Source: UBA5796 sp040752455
Lineage (GTDB): Bacteria; Chloroflexota; Anaerolineae; Anaerolineales; Villigracilaceae
Assembly: GCA_049324115.1 (NCBI GenBank)
Contig: JBMOMN010000036.1
Coordinates: forward strand, 1 to 64,000
Reading direction: 5' to 3'
DNA length: 64,000 nucleotides
Shown here one piece after another: positions 47,350 through 56,195 of the stretch. Every line of letters begins with the position of its first letter. The first letter of the stretch is position 1. Both the position numbers and the translations under genes were made by a program. The notes under the pieces are model-generated. The model was not told the origin of the DNA and searched no databases. It was given only the letters and a program-made list of their open reading frames with translations.

Positions 47350-49557
47350 TTAATCCCAACCTTTGGGGTTATGGCATTTGCCGCAATTGGTGCCCTTCTT
47401 GCCGTTGTGCTCGTCGTCGTTCTTGTGACAGGCGTAGCAGTCGTTCGGGGTGCCCTGGAACTTGCCGTTCTTATGGCATTTTTCACAGGAGGCCTTGGCG
47501 TGCTTGCCTTCCAACGGGAAGCCGGTCTTGTTGTGGTTGAAGTTGGTGTCGCCCCAGCCGGACGGGTTGTGACATTGGCCGCAGTTCGTGCCGTTATTGC
47601 CTTTGTGCTTGTCGTCGTTCTTGTGACAGGCATAGCAGATCATCGGCGTGCCGGCGAATTTGCCATTCTTATGACAACTATCGCACTTGACCTTGGCGTG
47701 CTTGCCATCCAGTGGGAATTTGGTCTTGTTGTGGTTGAAATTAGCCCCACCCCAGCCGTTGGGGCTGTGGCAGGAGGCGCAGTTGGTCCCGAACTGGCCT
47801 TTGTGTTTGTCGTCGCCCTTGTGGCAGGCGTAACAGTTCTGGGGCGTGCCCTGGAACTTGCCGCCGGAATGGCATTTTTCGCAGGCGACTTTTGCGTGTT
47901 TCCCGACCAACGGGAAGGAGGACTTGCTGTGGTCGAAGGTCGCGTCGCTCCAGCGGGTTGGCTTGTGGCAGGCTCCGCAGTCGGTACCGTTCGCGCCTTT
48001 GTGCTTGTCGTCCTGCTTGTGGCAGGCGTAGCAGGTCTGCGGCGTGCCCTTGAATTTGCCGCCAACGTGACACTTCTCGCAGGCTACGTTGGCATGTGAG
48101 CCAACCAGTGGGAACCCAGACTTGTTGTGGTCGAAGGTCGCGTCGCTCCAACGGGTCGGCTTGTGGCAGGTTCCACAGTCCGTGCCGAACTGGCCATTGT
48201 GCTTGTCTTCCTGCTTGTGGCAGGCGTAACAGGTCTGCGGTGTGCCCTTGAACTTGCCGCCAACGTGGCATTTTTCGCAGGCTACATTGGTGTGTGAGCC
48301 AACCAGCGGGAATCCCGACTTGTTGTGGTCGAAAGTCGCGCCCTTCCAGGTGGATGTGCTGTGACAGGTCCCACAGTCCTTGCCGAACTGGCCGTTATGG
48401 TTGTCGTCCTTTTGGTGACAGGAATAACAGTCCTTGGGCGTGCCCTGGAAGACGTTGTTCTTGTGACAGTCCTCGCACTGAACGCTTTGGTGGGCGCCGG
48501 TCAGCTTGAAAGCGGCCAGGTTGTGGTCGAAATCCACGTCGCCCCAGCCGGAGGGGTTGTGGCAGGCGCTACAGTCGGCGCCGAAACGCCCGTCGTGTTT
48601 ATCCTTCTCTTTATGGCACGAGAAACAGTCCGCCGGTGTGCCCTGGTAAACGCCGTTGACGTGGCAGTCTTCGCAGGCTACATCCGCGTGTTTCCCTTCC
48701 AGTTTGAAGACGACCAGGCTGTGGTCGAAGTCGGCGGGTTTCCAGCCGTCGGTGGTGTGACAGCCCTCGCAGGAGGCCCCGAACCGCCCGGCGTGGGGAT
48801 CGTTGTCGAGGTGGCAGCCGGCGCAGTCGGTGGGGGTGTTCTGCAAATCGTCGGCGGAATGGGCGTCAATGTGACAGGTGGAGCACAGGACCTCTGTATG
48901 TTTGCCGGTCAGTCCGAAATCGGTGTTTTGGTGGTCGAACGTATCGCCGTAGCTGTCAACCCCGTCGTGGCAGGCCCGGCAGTCGGTCCCGACCCAGAGA
49001 ATGTGGGCCTGGGTGAAGACCACGTCCATTTGACGGTGGCAGGTCTCGCAGTTCGCGGGATCGAAGACGGAGATATCCTGCCCGTGACAATCCGAGCATT
49101 CGAAGCGGTTCCCGTCGGATCGGGTGGTATGTCCCTTCAACGAAAAGCCGAGGGCGGTGTGCGGGAAGGTCTCGATGTCCAGGATGGTGAGCGGCGCCTC
49201 GGCCCCCTGGTGTTCGGGGTGGCAGTTCCGGCATTCGAAGCTGGCATCCGCATTTTGGATCGCGCCGTGCATCGAACTCAGGTCCGCCGTTTGTTCGAGA
49301 ATATCCGTGTGGCAGTCCATACAGCGGGCCGACATCTTCTTGAACGACCAGATCGGCGCGTGACAAAGTCCGCACTCGCCGCCCGTCTCGGCATGGGAGG
49401 TAAAACCGCCGAGCGCGGGGCCGGCCTGGGCATTCAACGGGCCTGGGCTGAACATGGAATTACCGCTTAACAATGTCAGCCCGACAATCGCCGTGATCGT
49501 GATGATCGCAGCAACCGATGCCGATGCAGTAAAACAGCCTAAACCATTGCTACGCAT
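47350..49557 (-). CDS. Membrane-anchored multihaem cytochrome c (30 CxxCH)
   Basis: A 735-residue protein with an N-terminal helix (about 12-32), the shared Phe-Ser-Pro-Gly-Pro-Leu-Asn-Ala segment and, by hand count, 30 CxxCH sites. Its C-terminal half is made of 66-residue modules of the same plan as the 57-haem protein but Lys-rich (Cys-Glu-Lys-Cys-His, Cys-Tyr-Ala-Cys-His-Lys), so its surface would be basic where the giant protein is acidic (Asp-Asp-Asp). Opposite charge could help them dock. First cytochrome after the membrane protein in the cluster. Confidence 0.94.
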   Translation of the reverse strand: MRSNGLGCFTASASVAAIITITAIVGLTLLSGNSMFSPGPLNAQAGPALGGFTSHAETGGECGLCHAPIWSFKKMSARCMDCHTDILEQTADLSSMHGAIQNADASFECRNCHPEHQGAEAPLTILDIETFPHTALGFSLKGHTTRSDGNRFECSDCHGQDISVFDPANCETCHRQMDVVFTQAHILWVGTDCRACHDGVDSYGDTFDHQNTDFGLTGKHTEVLCSTCHIDAHSADDLQNTPTDCAGCHLDNDPHAGRFGASCEGCHTTDGWKPADFDHSLVVFKLEGKHADVACEDCHVNGVYQGTPADCFSCHKEKDKHDGRFGADCSACHNPSGWGDVDFDHNLAAFKLTGAHQSVQCEDCHKNNVFQGTPKDCYSCHQKDDNHNGQFGKDCGTCHSTSTWKGATFDHNKSGFPLVGSHTNVACEKCHVGGKFKGTPQTCYACHKQEDKHNGQFGTDCGTCHKPTRWSDATFDHNKSGFPLVGSHANVACEKCHVGGKFKGTPQTCYACHKQDDKHKGANGTDCGACHKPTRWSDATFDHSKSSFPLVGKHAKVACEKCHSGGKFQGTPQNCYACHKGDDKHKGQFGTNCASCHSPNGWGGANFNHNKTKFPLDGKHAKVKCDSCHKNGKFAGTPMICYACHKNDDKHKGNNGTNCGQCHNPSGWGDTNFNHNKTGFPLEGKHAKASCEKCHKNGKFQGTPNDCYACHKNDDEHNGKKGTNCGKCHNPKGWD

Positions 49558-49590
49558 GGTAGCCTCCTGATACCTCTAAGGTTAGGGTGA

Positions 49591-50142
49591 CTATCGAAGT
49601 AGGGTGGCGTAATACAACGCTGCGCCAATGTGGATGAACGCGGCTGTGAACAGGGCCATTCCGATGGGGATGTGAATGGTGTGCCACAGGGCCATCAACC
49701 GCCGGGTGTGGGCGATCATTTCGGGCGAAACGATTGCGCCCACTTCAAGTCCGTCTGCCGTGCGCGGGATGCGGGTGTAAATGTACCGGCCGATAAAGCC
49801 GCTGATCACGATGATGACCGTGAACAGGGTCGTCACACCGGCCAGGCCGTTGAATTTCCACGAGGTGTGCAACAGGACCATGAAAGGCCCGACCAGGCCG
49901 GTGAAGATGTGGAATTGCAGCCATGCCGACATCCGGCCCCAGCGCGCCGAACGGGACCGCTTGCGCAGGCTGTAGAGCAACTCGGTCATGAGCATGAGGA
50001 TGAAGCCGAAAATCCCGAGGCTGTGACCGAAAAGGTCGCTGGCAGGAGGGATGCCCCGGGTCAGGAAGACGATCGCGCCATAAATCCCGGCAATGAGGCT
50101 GCAAGCAATGAAAGCCAGCCATAATTCGTAGTTAGTGCGCAT
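49591..50142 (-). CDS. Four-helix diheme-b-like membrane protein
   Basis: A 183-residue integral membrane protein with at least four helices. His78/His92 and His157/His171 are each 14 residues apart, the spacing of bis-heme b ligation in cytochrome b and ferric-reductase-like proteins. It overlaps the upstream FAD gene by 11 bases and is followed by the 30-haem cytochrome, so it most likely carries electrons from the cytoplasmic flavoprotein across the membrane. It is smaller than known families of this type, and the family is not recognised with certainty. Confidence 0.8.
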   Translation of the reverse strand: MRTNYELWLAFIACSLIAGIYGAIVFLTRGIPPASDLFGHSLGIFGFILMLMTELLYSLRKRSRSARWGRMSAWLQFHIFTGLVGPFMVLLHTSWKFNGLAGVTTLFTVIIVISGFIGRYIYTRIPRTADGLEVGAIVSPEMIAHTRRLMALWHTIHIPIGMALFTAAFIHIGAALYYATLLR

Positions 50143-51442
50143 ATTGGGTACTCCATTTTGTCCAGAAATTGGCGATCAGGTCTGCAATGGGCGCTTTGGG
50201 CGAAAGGAGCGCATCCCGGATCGAGGAAATATCCACCTGGGAAATGATTATTTGCTGCAACGGGCGGGACAGGGTCTGGTCGCCCATGACCACGGCCCCC
50301 AGCAGGGAGTTTTGTCCGATCAACAGGCGCAGCCGGTTGACGTCGAACCCGGACTGGGCCGCGATCGCATCCGGCAGGGAACGCCAGGTCTCGCTGTCGC
50401 CCCGGGCAATGCCGACCAGGTCTGCGTCCCGGCCGCTGCCCACCGTGCCGATGATGGTGGTGGTCAGCCCCGCCAGGCGGGTCACGTTGAACGGCGCGAT
50501 CTTGCGGTAAGTCCGGTTTTGCCCGGCCATGTTCAAGCCGGCCACGTACCCCTGCTCACGCGCCGGGTTCCACAGGCTGTCCAACATGGCCTTGCCGGTC
50601 ATGGGGTCGTAAACCTGGGCCACGTCGCCCGCGGCAAATATATTGGGGAGGTTGGAACGCAGGCCGTCGTCCACCATGATGCCGCGGTCCACCGTCAGGC
50701 CGGTTTCACGCGCCAGGGTGGTGCGGGGCTTGATCCCGATCCCATAGCCGACCAGGTCGCACTTCAACTGGCGGCCGTCTGCCAGGCGCACGCCTTTCAC
50801 CTTGCCGCGCTTGCCCAGCACTTCCACCGCTTCGGCGTGTTTGTGGATCTGCACGCCCTCGTGCCTGAGACGTTCTTCCACGACGCGGCTTTCATCTTCG
50901 TCGAGGACGTTGCTCCAGTAACGGTCGCCGCGCATCAGGTAATGCACCCGCACCCGGTTGGCGGCCAGGCCCTCGACGATTTCGAGAGCGGTGATCCCGC
51001 CGCCAATGACCACTGCCGTGCGCGCCCGGCGGGCCATTTTCACGATCCGCCGGGCATCCTCGAGATGGTCCAGCTTGAAGACGCCTTCCAGGTCTGCCCC
51101 CGGAATGGTCAAAGGCGTGGCTTTGGAACCCACAGCCACCAGCAGCCGGTCGTACCCGATCGTCCCGTTTTGCTGTAAAACCACCAGCTGGGCCTCCGGG
51201 TTGATCTTGACCGCCCGGTCGCGGAAATAGTGGATGTGCATCCGCTGGTAATCTGCCCGCTTGTACGGGAAGAGGTGGATTTCGGCCAGCTCACCGGTCA
51301 GGTAATACGCCAGGCCGGGGCGGGAATAATACGCGTGCGGGTCGTCGCCGATGAGCACGATCTCGCCGGCCGGGTCCACGCTGCGGATGGCTTCCATAGC
51401 CGCGATTCCAGCCACACCGGTACCAAGAATGACGTATCGCAT
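50132..51442 (-). CDS. FAD/NAD(P)-dependent oxidoreductase
   Basis: A 436-residue pyridine nucleotide-disulfide-type flavoprotein. FAD motif Gly7-Thr-Gly9-Val-Ala-Gly12; second Rossmann motif Val-Ile-Gly-Gly-Gly-Ile-Thr; FAD closing motif Phe-Ala-Ala-Gly-Asp-Val. It resembles rubredoxin/ferredoxin reductases and the NirB N-terminal part. The ATG overlaps the ferredoxin stop (TAATG), so the two are translationally coupled. Likely role: moving electrons between NAD(P)H, the ferredoxin and the membrane cytochrome. Confidence 0.88.
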   Translation of the reverse strand: MRYVILGTGVAGIAAMEAIRSVDPAGEIVLIGDDPHAYYSRPGLAYYLTGELAEIHLFPYKRADYQRMHIHYFRDRAVKINPEAQLVVLQQNGTIGYDRLLVAVGSKATPLTIPGADLEGVFKLDHLEDARRIVKMARRARTAVVIGGGITALEIVEGLAANRVRVHYLMRGDRYWSNVLDEDESRVVEERLRHEGVQIHKHAEAVEVLGKRGKVKGVRLADGRQLKCDLVGYGIGIKPRTTLARETGLTVDRGIMVDDGLRSNLPNIFAAGDVAQVYDPMTGKAMLDSLWNPAREQGYVAGLNMAGQNRTYRKIAPFNVTRLAGLTTTIIGTVGSGRDADLVGIARGDSETWRSLPDAIAAQSGFDVNRLRLLIGQNSLLGAVVMGDQTLSRPLQQIIISQVDISSIRDALLSPKAPIADLIANFWTKWSTQYAH

Positions 51443-51705
51443 TATCTTCTTCCCTCGAACAGGTCGGTGTGGGCAAAATGCAAGACCCCGCGCGGGCAAC
51501 GCGCCACACACTCTCCGCAAGTCAGGCACTCGCTGCGCTTGACGGGTTCGCCCAGCCAGGCATGGTGGCGCACATCAATTCCGATTGGACAGTTATACGA
51601 ACACACACCGCATTGAACACAACGGCCCGCCTCCGGCACAACGTGCCCCGAGGTCAAGGCCGTGCGGTGTTTGGCTTCAGAGATGAACAATTCTTCAATC
51701 GCCAT
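51442..51705 (-). CDS. 2[4Fe-4S] ferredoxin
   Basis: An 87-residue dicluster ferredoxin: C29, C32, C35, C39 and C60, C63, C66, C70, each followed by Pro. First gene of the six-gene electron-transfer cluster on the reverse strand. The segment between clusters resembles the ferredoxin part of HdrC or DsrK-type subunits (Pro-Ile-Gly-Ile-Asp-Val). Confidence 0.9.
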   Translation of the reverse strand: MAIEELFISEAKHRTALTSGHVVPEAGRCVQCGVCSYNCPIGIDVRHHAWLGEPVKRSECLTCGECVARCPRGVLHFAHTDLFEGRR

Positions 51706-51810
51706 TAGCAGGTTTCCTCACAATGCTTAGTCGAATTGTCTTATTAAAAGTTGCTCATTCAGTCTCATGTGATTATCATACAAAAGTCAGGGGGTGTCCT
51801 TACAATTCCC

Positions 51811-51847
51811 CAATAAAAAAACAACAGGGCTGCGCTGGGCAGCCCTG
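51811..51847 (-). terminator. Terminator of the cold-shock gene
   Basis: On the reverse strand CAGGGCTGC-CCAGC-GCAGCCCTG is followed by TTGTTTTTTTATTG. Confidence 0.88.
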
Positions 51848-51869
51848 CACTTTCTCGCAAGCAGTTTCC

Positions 51870-52082
51870 CTACGGGACAGGTATGACGTTGGCGGCTTGC
51901 AAACCGCGCGGGCCTTCCTCGATTGAAAACTCGACCTTCTGATCCGTTTCCAGTTTGCGATATCCGTCCATGGTGATGGCGCTGAAATGGACGAAAACGT
52001 CCTCGCCTTCGTCGCGACCGATGAATCCGTAGCCTTTCGTGGCATTGAACCACTTGACGGTTCCAGTTAAACGTTCTGACAT
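51870..52082 (-). CDS. Cold-shock domain protein
   Basis: Seventy residues, a complete CSD: Gly-Thr-Val-Lys-Trp-Phe-Asn, Lys-Gly-Tyr-Gly-Phe-Ile (RNP1) and Asp-Val-Phe-Val-His-Phe (RNP2). It is an RNA chaperone of the CspA group. A single-gene transcript: TTGACA-type promoter at 52187-52159 and a terminator just after the stop. Confidence 0.96.
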   Translation of the reverse strand: MSERLTGTVKWFNATKGYGFIGRDEGEDVFVHFSAITMDGYRKLETDQKVEFSIEEGPRGLQAANVIPVP

Positions 52083-52158
52083 CTTTCTTTCTCCTGCATG
52101 GGAAATTTAAGCCAGCCTCAAGATAATGACAGCAACGGAGTGGCTGGACAACGGCGCA

Positions 52159-52187
52159 AGATTATCACGCAAAAATGGGCGTGTCAA
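52159..52187 (-). promoter_or_regulatory. Promoter of the cold-shock gene
   Basis: On the reverse strand TTGACA (52187-52182), 17 bases, TAATCT (52164-52159). The -35 overlaps the stop codon of the upstream PHP gene. The leader is about 70 bases, shorter than classic cspA leaders. Confidence 0.7.
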
Positions 52188-52843
52188 GACGATTCGCGTT
52201 GCAGTTTCTTGACGAAAACCGCGTAACGCGACGTCAAGTGGACCCAGGGCGGGGACCAGCGCGTCCGCGCCTGCCCCTGGCCGATCACCCTGCGCAGCTC
52301 ATCTGGACCGGTGAAGCCGGATACCGTTAAAGTGGCCCTCCCCAGCTCGAACGCGGCGTGGGCGTCCGACCCCACCGTGCCGGGGATGCGGTGCTGGCGG
52401 GCAAACTCCAGCGCCCGGCGGTTGAACTCCGGCGACCAGCAGCGCGAGTTGAAAGTCTCGATGGCGTCCACCAGCGGCAGGATCTCCAGCAGGTCGGCCG
52501 GCTCCCAATGCCCGCGGCGCATCACGTCGAACGGGTGCGACACGCTGATGAACGCCCCCTGGCCGCGCAGCCGCTCGATCGTCTCTAGCGGCGACAGGCC
52601 GGGCGGCAGCTCCTCGGTCACGAACGCCGCCAGCAGTTCGCCCCGGGTGGTCAGGACCTCCTCGCCTATGATCACCCGCTCCGGGTCCAGGGCCTGGCAC
52701 GCCCGCGCCCCGGCGATCGTGTTGTGGTCCGTCACGACCACCCGGTCAATCCCCTTGCGGCGGCAAACCTCCACCAGCCGCTGCGGGGTGGTGAGGGAAT
52801 CCTTCGAGTAAATGGTATGGCAGTGAAATTCTACGCGCAACAT
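52184..52843 (-). CDS. PHP-domain phosphoesterase
   Basis: A 219-residue PHP-fold protein: Phe-His-Cys-His-Thr, Thr-Asp-His-Asn-Thr, Glu-Glu-Val-Leu, Ser-His-Pro and Gly-Ser-Asp-Ala-His supply the metal ligands. Standalone PHP proteins cleave phosphoesters such as nucleoside bisphosphates or oligoribonucleotides; the substrate here is unknown. Directly upstream of the cold-shock gene but with a separate promoter between them. Confidence 0.88.
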   Translation of the reverse strand: MLRVEFHCHTIYSKDSLTTPQRLVEVCRRKGIDRVVVTDHNTIAGARACQALDPERVIIGEEVLTTRGELLAAFVTEELPPGLSPLETIERLRGQGAFISVSHPFDVMRRGHWEPADLLEILPLVDAIETFNSRCWSPEFNRRALEFARQHRIPGTVGSDAHAAFELGRATLTVSGFTGPDELRRVIGQGQARTRWSPPWVHLTSRYAVFVKKLQRESS

Positions 52844-52892
52844 AACTTATCCGCCGGAAGCTCACAACCAATCAGCATTCCCAATTTGATAG

Positions 52893-52967
52893 TGTCACTG
52901 CGAGGAACGAAGCAGTCTCCCCGATAGTGGAGGGGATTGCGTCGGCAAAAGGCGCCTCGCAATGACA
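52893..52967. repeat. GTCATTGCGAG-type element, copy 3
   Basis: TGTCACTGCGAG (52893-52904) and CTCGCAATGACA (52956-52967) form the ends with one mismatch; 75 bases long. Confidence 0.8.
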
Positions 52968-53032
52968 CATAATGATAATTACTGCAATCAATGGTTGCCC
53001 TTTTGGGGATTATTATATACAATCAAAGGGAC

Positions 53033-54658
53033 ATGGACGAGCAACGTTTCCACCAAAAACCCTGGTTCTTCTTTTTCATAACCATTTTAGGTTTGGGGAT
53101 ACTGTATTTACTCGTCGCACCGACCAAGGATACCATCCTGAAAACCCTGTGGGCCAACAAAGGGGACTACTTTCTCTGTCTTGGAGGCTTCCTGCTCTGG
53201 CTGGCCTTCTTCGCCCAATTCGTCCTGCCGGTGCGGAAATTCCGTGACCGCCAAAAAATATTCGACAGACTGCTGAACTCGGTCCTGGGGGTACGCGGCC
53301 CTGCGATTTTCATCGAGAACGGCAACCCGCGCCTGAGCCATGAAGAAGAGAAACGCAAAGGAGCGGGGGTGATCTGGCTGGATACGGCCAGCGGGGCGGT
53401 CTTGCGCGTGGCGACCAAATTTACCCGCGCCGTCGGCCCCGGGGTGGTCTTCACCAACGCGGGCGAAAAACTGGCCGCCAGCGTTGACCTGCACACGCAG
53501 AACCAGCCCATCGGCCCAAGCGAGAAAGACGATCCCTTTGCCAAAGAGAAGAAAGAGGGCCAGAGCGAAGAAGAGTTCATGGCATGCATGAACCGTCGCG
53601 ACGATACCATTGGCCTCACCCGCGACGGGATCGAGATCGTCCCCAATATTTCGGTCATGTTCAGGATCGAGGCCGACCCGGCCAAAGACAAGGAGCCGGG
53701 TTCCCGCTTCGGCTACAACGAGGACTCCGTTTTCCGCGCCATCGCCGGGCAAGGCATCAACCCGGACAAATCCAACGACTCGGCCCGTTACCGGGTAGCC
53801 TGGAACGAACTCCCCGCCCGGCTGGCAGCCGACCTGTGGCGCGAATACCTGAGCAAGTTCACCCTGGCAGAACTCTTCGACCCCATCCGGCCAATCCCTG
53901 AGATGAACGCAGCCGACATCACGGCCACCCGGTTATCCAGGCTGCCCCAGCCGGCCAAAGCTGAATTGCCGGAGCCGATCGGCATAAGCCGGACCTTGTA
54001 CCAGTTCTATCAGGTCATCAACGGCTGGCTGGAAAAACTGATCGCCCTTTGCGAAAAGGAAAAATCTCCGCCCCCGAAAAAGGAATCGGCGCAGGAGCCT
54101 AAAACCGAAGGCAAAGCCCCGGAAGGTGAAAAACCGACGACTGAAACCGCCATGCAGGTCATCGCCCGCATGGTCAACGAGCGGCTGCAAAATGAATTCG
54201 TGCAGGGGATCAACGAATTTGGCGAATGGGAATCGGTTTTCGATTCCCAAAGGAGCCGGGAGTTCGAAATTCTCAGAAATCGCGGGATAAGGGTCAATCG
54301 CGTCACCATCGCCAACCTGCGTTTCAGGCCCGATGTGGACAAACGCATTGTGCAACAGTTCACGGCAAACTGGCTGGATAACGCTCGCCGTGAACGCGAC
54401 CGCATCGAATCCGAACGCAGCCTGTCCGAGCACGAGGGCCGTGAACGCGCCCTCGTGCGTTACACTACCGCGCTCAGCCGGGAAATCTTGAGGTCCCGCC
54501 CGGCCAGCCCGGAGGCGGCCCTGCAAGCCCTGCTGCGAGGCAGCCGCAGCGAATTGATCCGCGACAACAACCTGAGGCGACGCGTCAGCAACGAAGTGGA
54601 AGACCTGACCGCGCTGCTCCAGTGGGTGGATAAGGTGATAGATGGACAAGAGCCGTAA
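53033..54658 (+). CDS. SPFH-like membrane protein 1
   Basis: From ATG 53033 (AAAGGG just upstream; an in-frame ATG at 52991 is possible) the protein is 541 residues. Two membrane helices (about 11-30 and 46-66) precede a region with SPFH/Band 7 features: Gly-Pro-Gly-Val-Val-Phe after Arg-Val-Ala-Thr-Lys-Phe, then Val-Met-Phe-Arg-Ile. A Lys/Glu/Pro-rich insert and a late helical, coiled-coil-like segment (Arg/Glu-rich, about 430-500) follow. SPFH proteins build membrane-bound cages or microdomains. First of three overlapping genes. Confidence 0.65.
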   Translation: MDEQRFHQKPWFFFFITILGLGILYLLVAPTKDTILKTLWANKGDYFLCLGGFLLWLAFFAQFVLPVRKFRDRQKIFDRLLNSVLGVRGPAIFIENGNPRLSHEEEKRKGAGVIWLDTASGAVLRVATKFTRAVGPGVVFTNAGEKLAASVDLHTQNQPIGPSEKDDPFAKEKKEGQSEEEFMACMNRRDDTIGLTRDGIEIVPNISVMFRIEADPAKDKEPGSRFGYNEDSVFRAIAGQGINPDKSNDSARYRVAWNELPARLAADLWREYLSKFTLAELFDPIRPIPEMNAADITATRLSRLPQPAKAELPEPIGISRTLYQFYQVINGWLEKLIALCEKEKSPPPKKESAQEPKTEGKAPEGEKPTTETAMQVIARMVNERLQNEFVQGINEFGEWESVFDSQRSREFEILRNRGIRVNRVTIANLRFRPDVDKRIVQQFTANWLDNARRERDRIESERSLSEHEGRERALVRYTTALSREILRSRPASPEAALQALLRGSRSELIRDNNLRRRVSNEVEDLTALLQWVDKVIDGQEP

Positions 54659-56195
54659 CGAACCGAAATCCCTCACCGAGCAGGAAGGGCAGCGCCTGCG
54701 CGCCAATTTCGTGCGCCTGATGGACTGCCTGCTGAACAAGATCTTCGCCCTCACCCGGAACACCGCCCGCGCCCGCCAGACCGTGACCTGGTTCCTGCTG
54801 TTCTTCCTGGGATTCCTGATCGGGCTGAAAATCACCAACCTGGCGACCTGGCTGCAATACATCCGGGAAGTGTTTACAGCCTTATTCCAATTGTCCTACA
54901 CGGCATTCGGGGGTGCCGTGGCCAAGCTGATTACGACGATCTTCAACACTTTTTTTGCGCCCGAAACGCTCAGGTACCTGCCCCCGTTGCTGCTGCCCTT
55001 CCTCCTGGCATGGCAATTCGCGGCGATGTACCTGGCCGACATTTTCGAGCTGACCCATGCCGGCATTGCCCGCAGTTTCATCATGCGGGCTGCTTTTGGC
55101 GCACGCTACGAACGGATCCACATCCGGGAGGGACAGATCGCCGAAGAAGACCGCGACTCCCCGGTGTACCAGATCGGCGGCCCGGGGCTGGTCCAGATCG
55201 AGCTGGATTCGGCTGCCCTGTTCGAAGACGCGGACGGCCGCCCGCGCGTGCAGGGGCCGACGAACGACCAGCCGTCGGGCTTCCTCGAACTGACCGGGTT
55301 CGAACGCCTGCGCGCCGCTTACGACCTGCGCAACCACTACACCGATTCCCTGACCGTCAACAACCGGAGCCTGGATGGGATCAAAATCGAGGCCAAGGAT
55401 GTGCGCCTGGTTTACAGTGTCTGGCGCGGCCCCGGCTCGCCTGCGCCGACGCTTGAACGTCCCCATCCTTTCCATCCGCAAGCCATCGCAACCTTGACAT
55501 ACAACCAGGCCTGTAAAGTTGCTGAAGCCGGGAAACCCTCGGCTTGCGGCCCATGGCATCCCGCCATGACCGGCATCATCCGGGGCGAGCTAAGCCGGTT
55601 CATCGCCGAACACAGGCTGGTGGAATTCCTTGCCAGCGTCAATATGCCCGAAAGACAACGGGCGATGGAACACCTGAACATCCTCGCCGGACGGGTCGAA
55701 CAGTTGGCAGAAACAGACGTGGACCTGCCGAGGGAGGAGGAGCAGATCCCCATCCCGGAGCATTTGACGACCCGCCCGGAGATCAGCAATATGTTCGTCC
55801 GCTTCGTCGAAGACTTCAACCTGATCCCCAGCCGGTTCGCCGAAAGTGCCCAAAGACGCGGCCTGGAATTGCACTGGATCGGGATCGGCGCGTGGCACCC
55901 GCCTGATGAAGTGGTCGCAGAACAGCACCTGGAAGCCTGGAAACTCAACCGCGAAAATGTCTCTCGCGGCGCAGAAAGGGCAATGAACGGGTTGAGCAAC
56001 GAGGCCTTTTTACAGGAAATGATGCGCCTCGTCCATGAAGTCCCATTCGAGTCGCTGCGGCGGGCGCGCGCCAGATTCCAACGCTCGAACGATTTCGTCA
56101 GGCAAGTTGTTTTGGATTACCGGGAACTCATCCGTGAAGCCCTGCGGCGCATACGTGCGAACGCGGAAAGGCAGAGGAATGTCAACCGATTCTAA
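54642..56195 (+). CDS. SPFH-like membrane protein 2
   Basis: A 517-residue partner overlapping the first gene by 17 bases. It has an N-terminal Arg-rich cytoplasmic part, about three to four membrane helices (50-150), then a domain comparable with that of protein 1 (Gly-Gly-Pro-Gly-Leu-Val-Gln-Ile, Val-Arg-Leu-Val-Tyr-Ser-Val) and a helical Arg/Glu-rich C-terminus. Paired paralogous SPFH proteins of this size, like HflK/HflC in principle, may form a mixed ring. No protease is encoded nearby. Family membership is by eye only. Confidence 0.6.
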   Translation: MDKSRNEPKSLTEQEGQRLRANFVRLMDCLLNKIFALTRNTARARQTVTWFLLFFLGFLIGLKITNLATWLQYIREVFTALFQLSYTAFGGAVAKLITTIFNTFFAPETLRYLPPLLLPFLLAWQFAAMYLADIFELTHAGIARSFIMRAAFGARYERIHIREGQIAEEDRDSPVYQIGGPGLVQIELDSAALFEDADGRPRVQGPTNDQPSGFLELTGFERLRAAYDLRNHYTDSLTVNNRSLDGIKIEAKDVRLVYSVWRGPGSPAPTLERPHPFHPQAIATLTYNQACKVAEAGKPSACGPWHPAMTGIIRGELSRFIAEHRLVEFLASVNMPERQRAMEHLNILAGRVEQLAETDVDLPREEEQIPIPEHLTTRPEISNMFVRFVEDFNLIPSRFAESAQRRGLELHWIGIGAWHPPDEVVAEQHLEAWKLNRENVSRGAERAMNGLSNEAFLQEMMRLVHEVPFESLRRARARFQRSNDFVRQVVLDYRELIREALRRIRANAERQRNVNRF

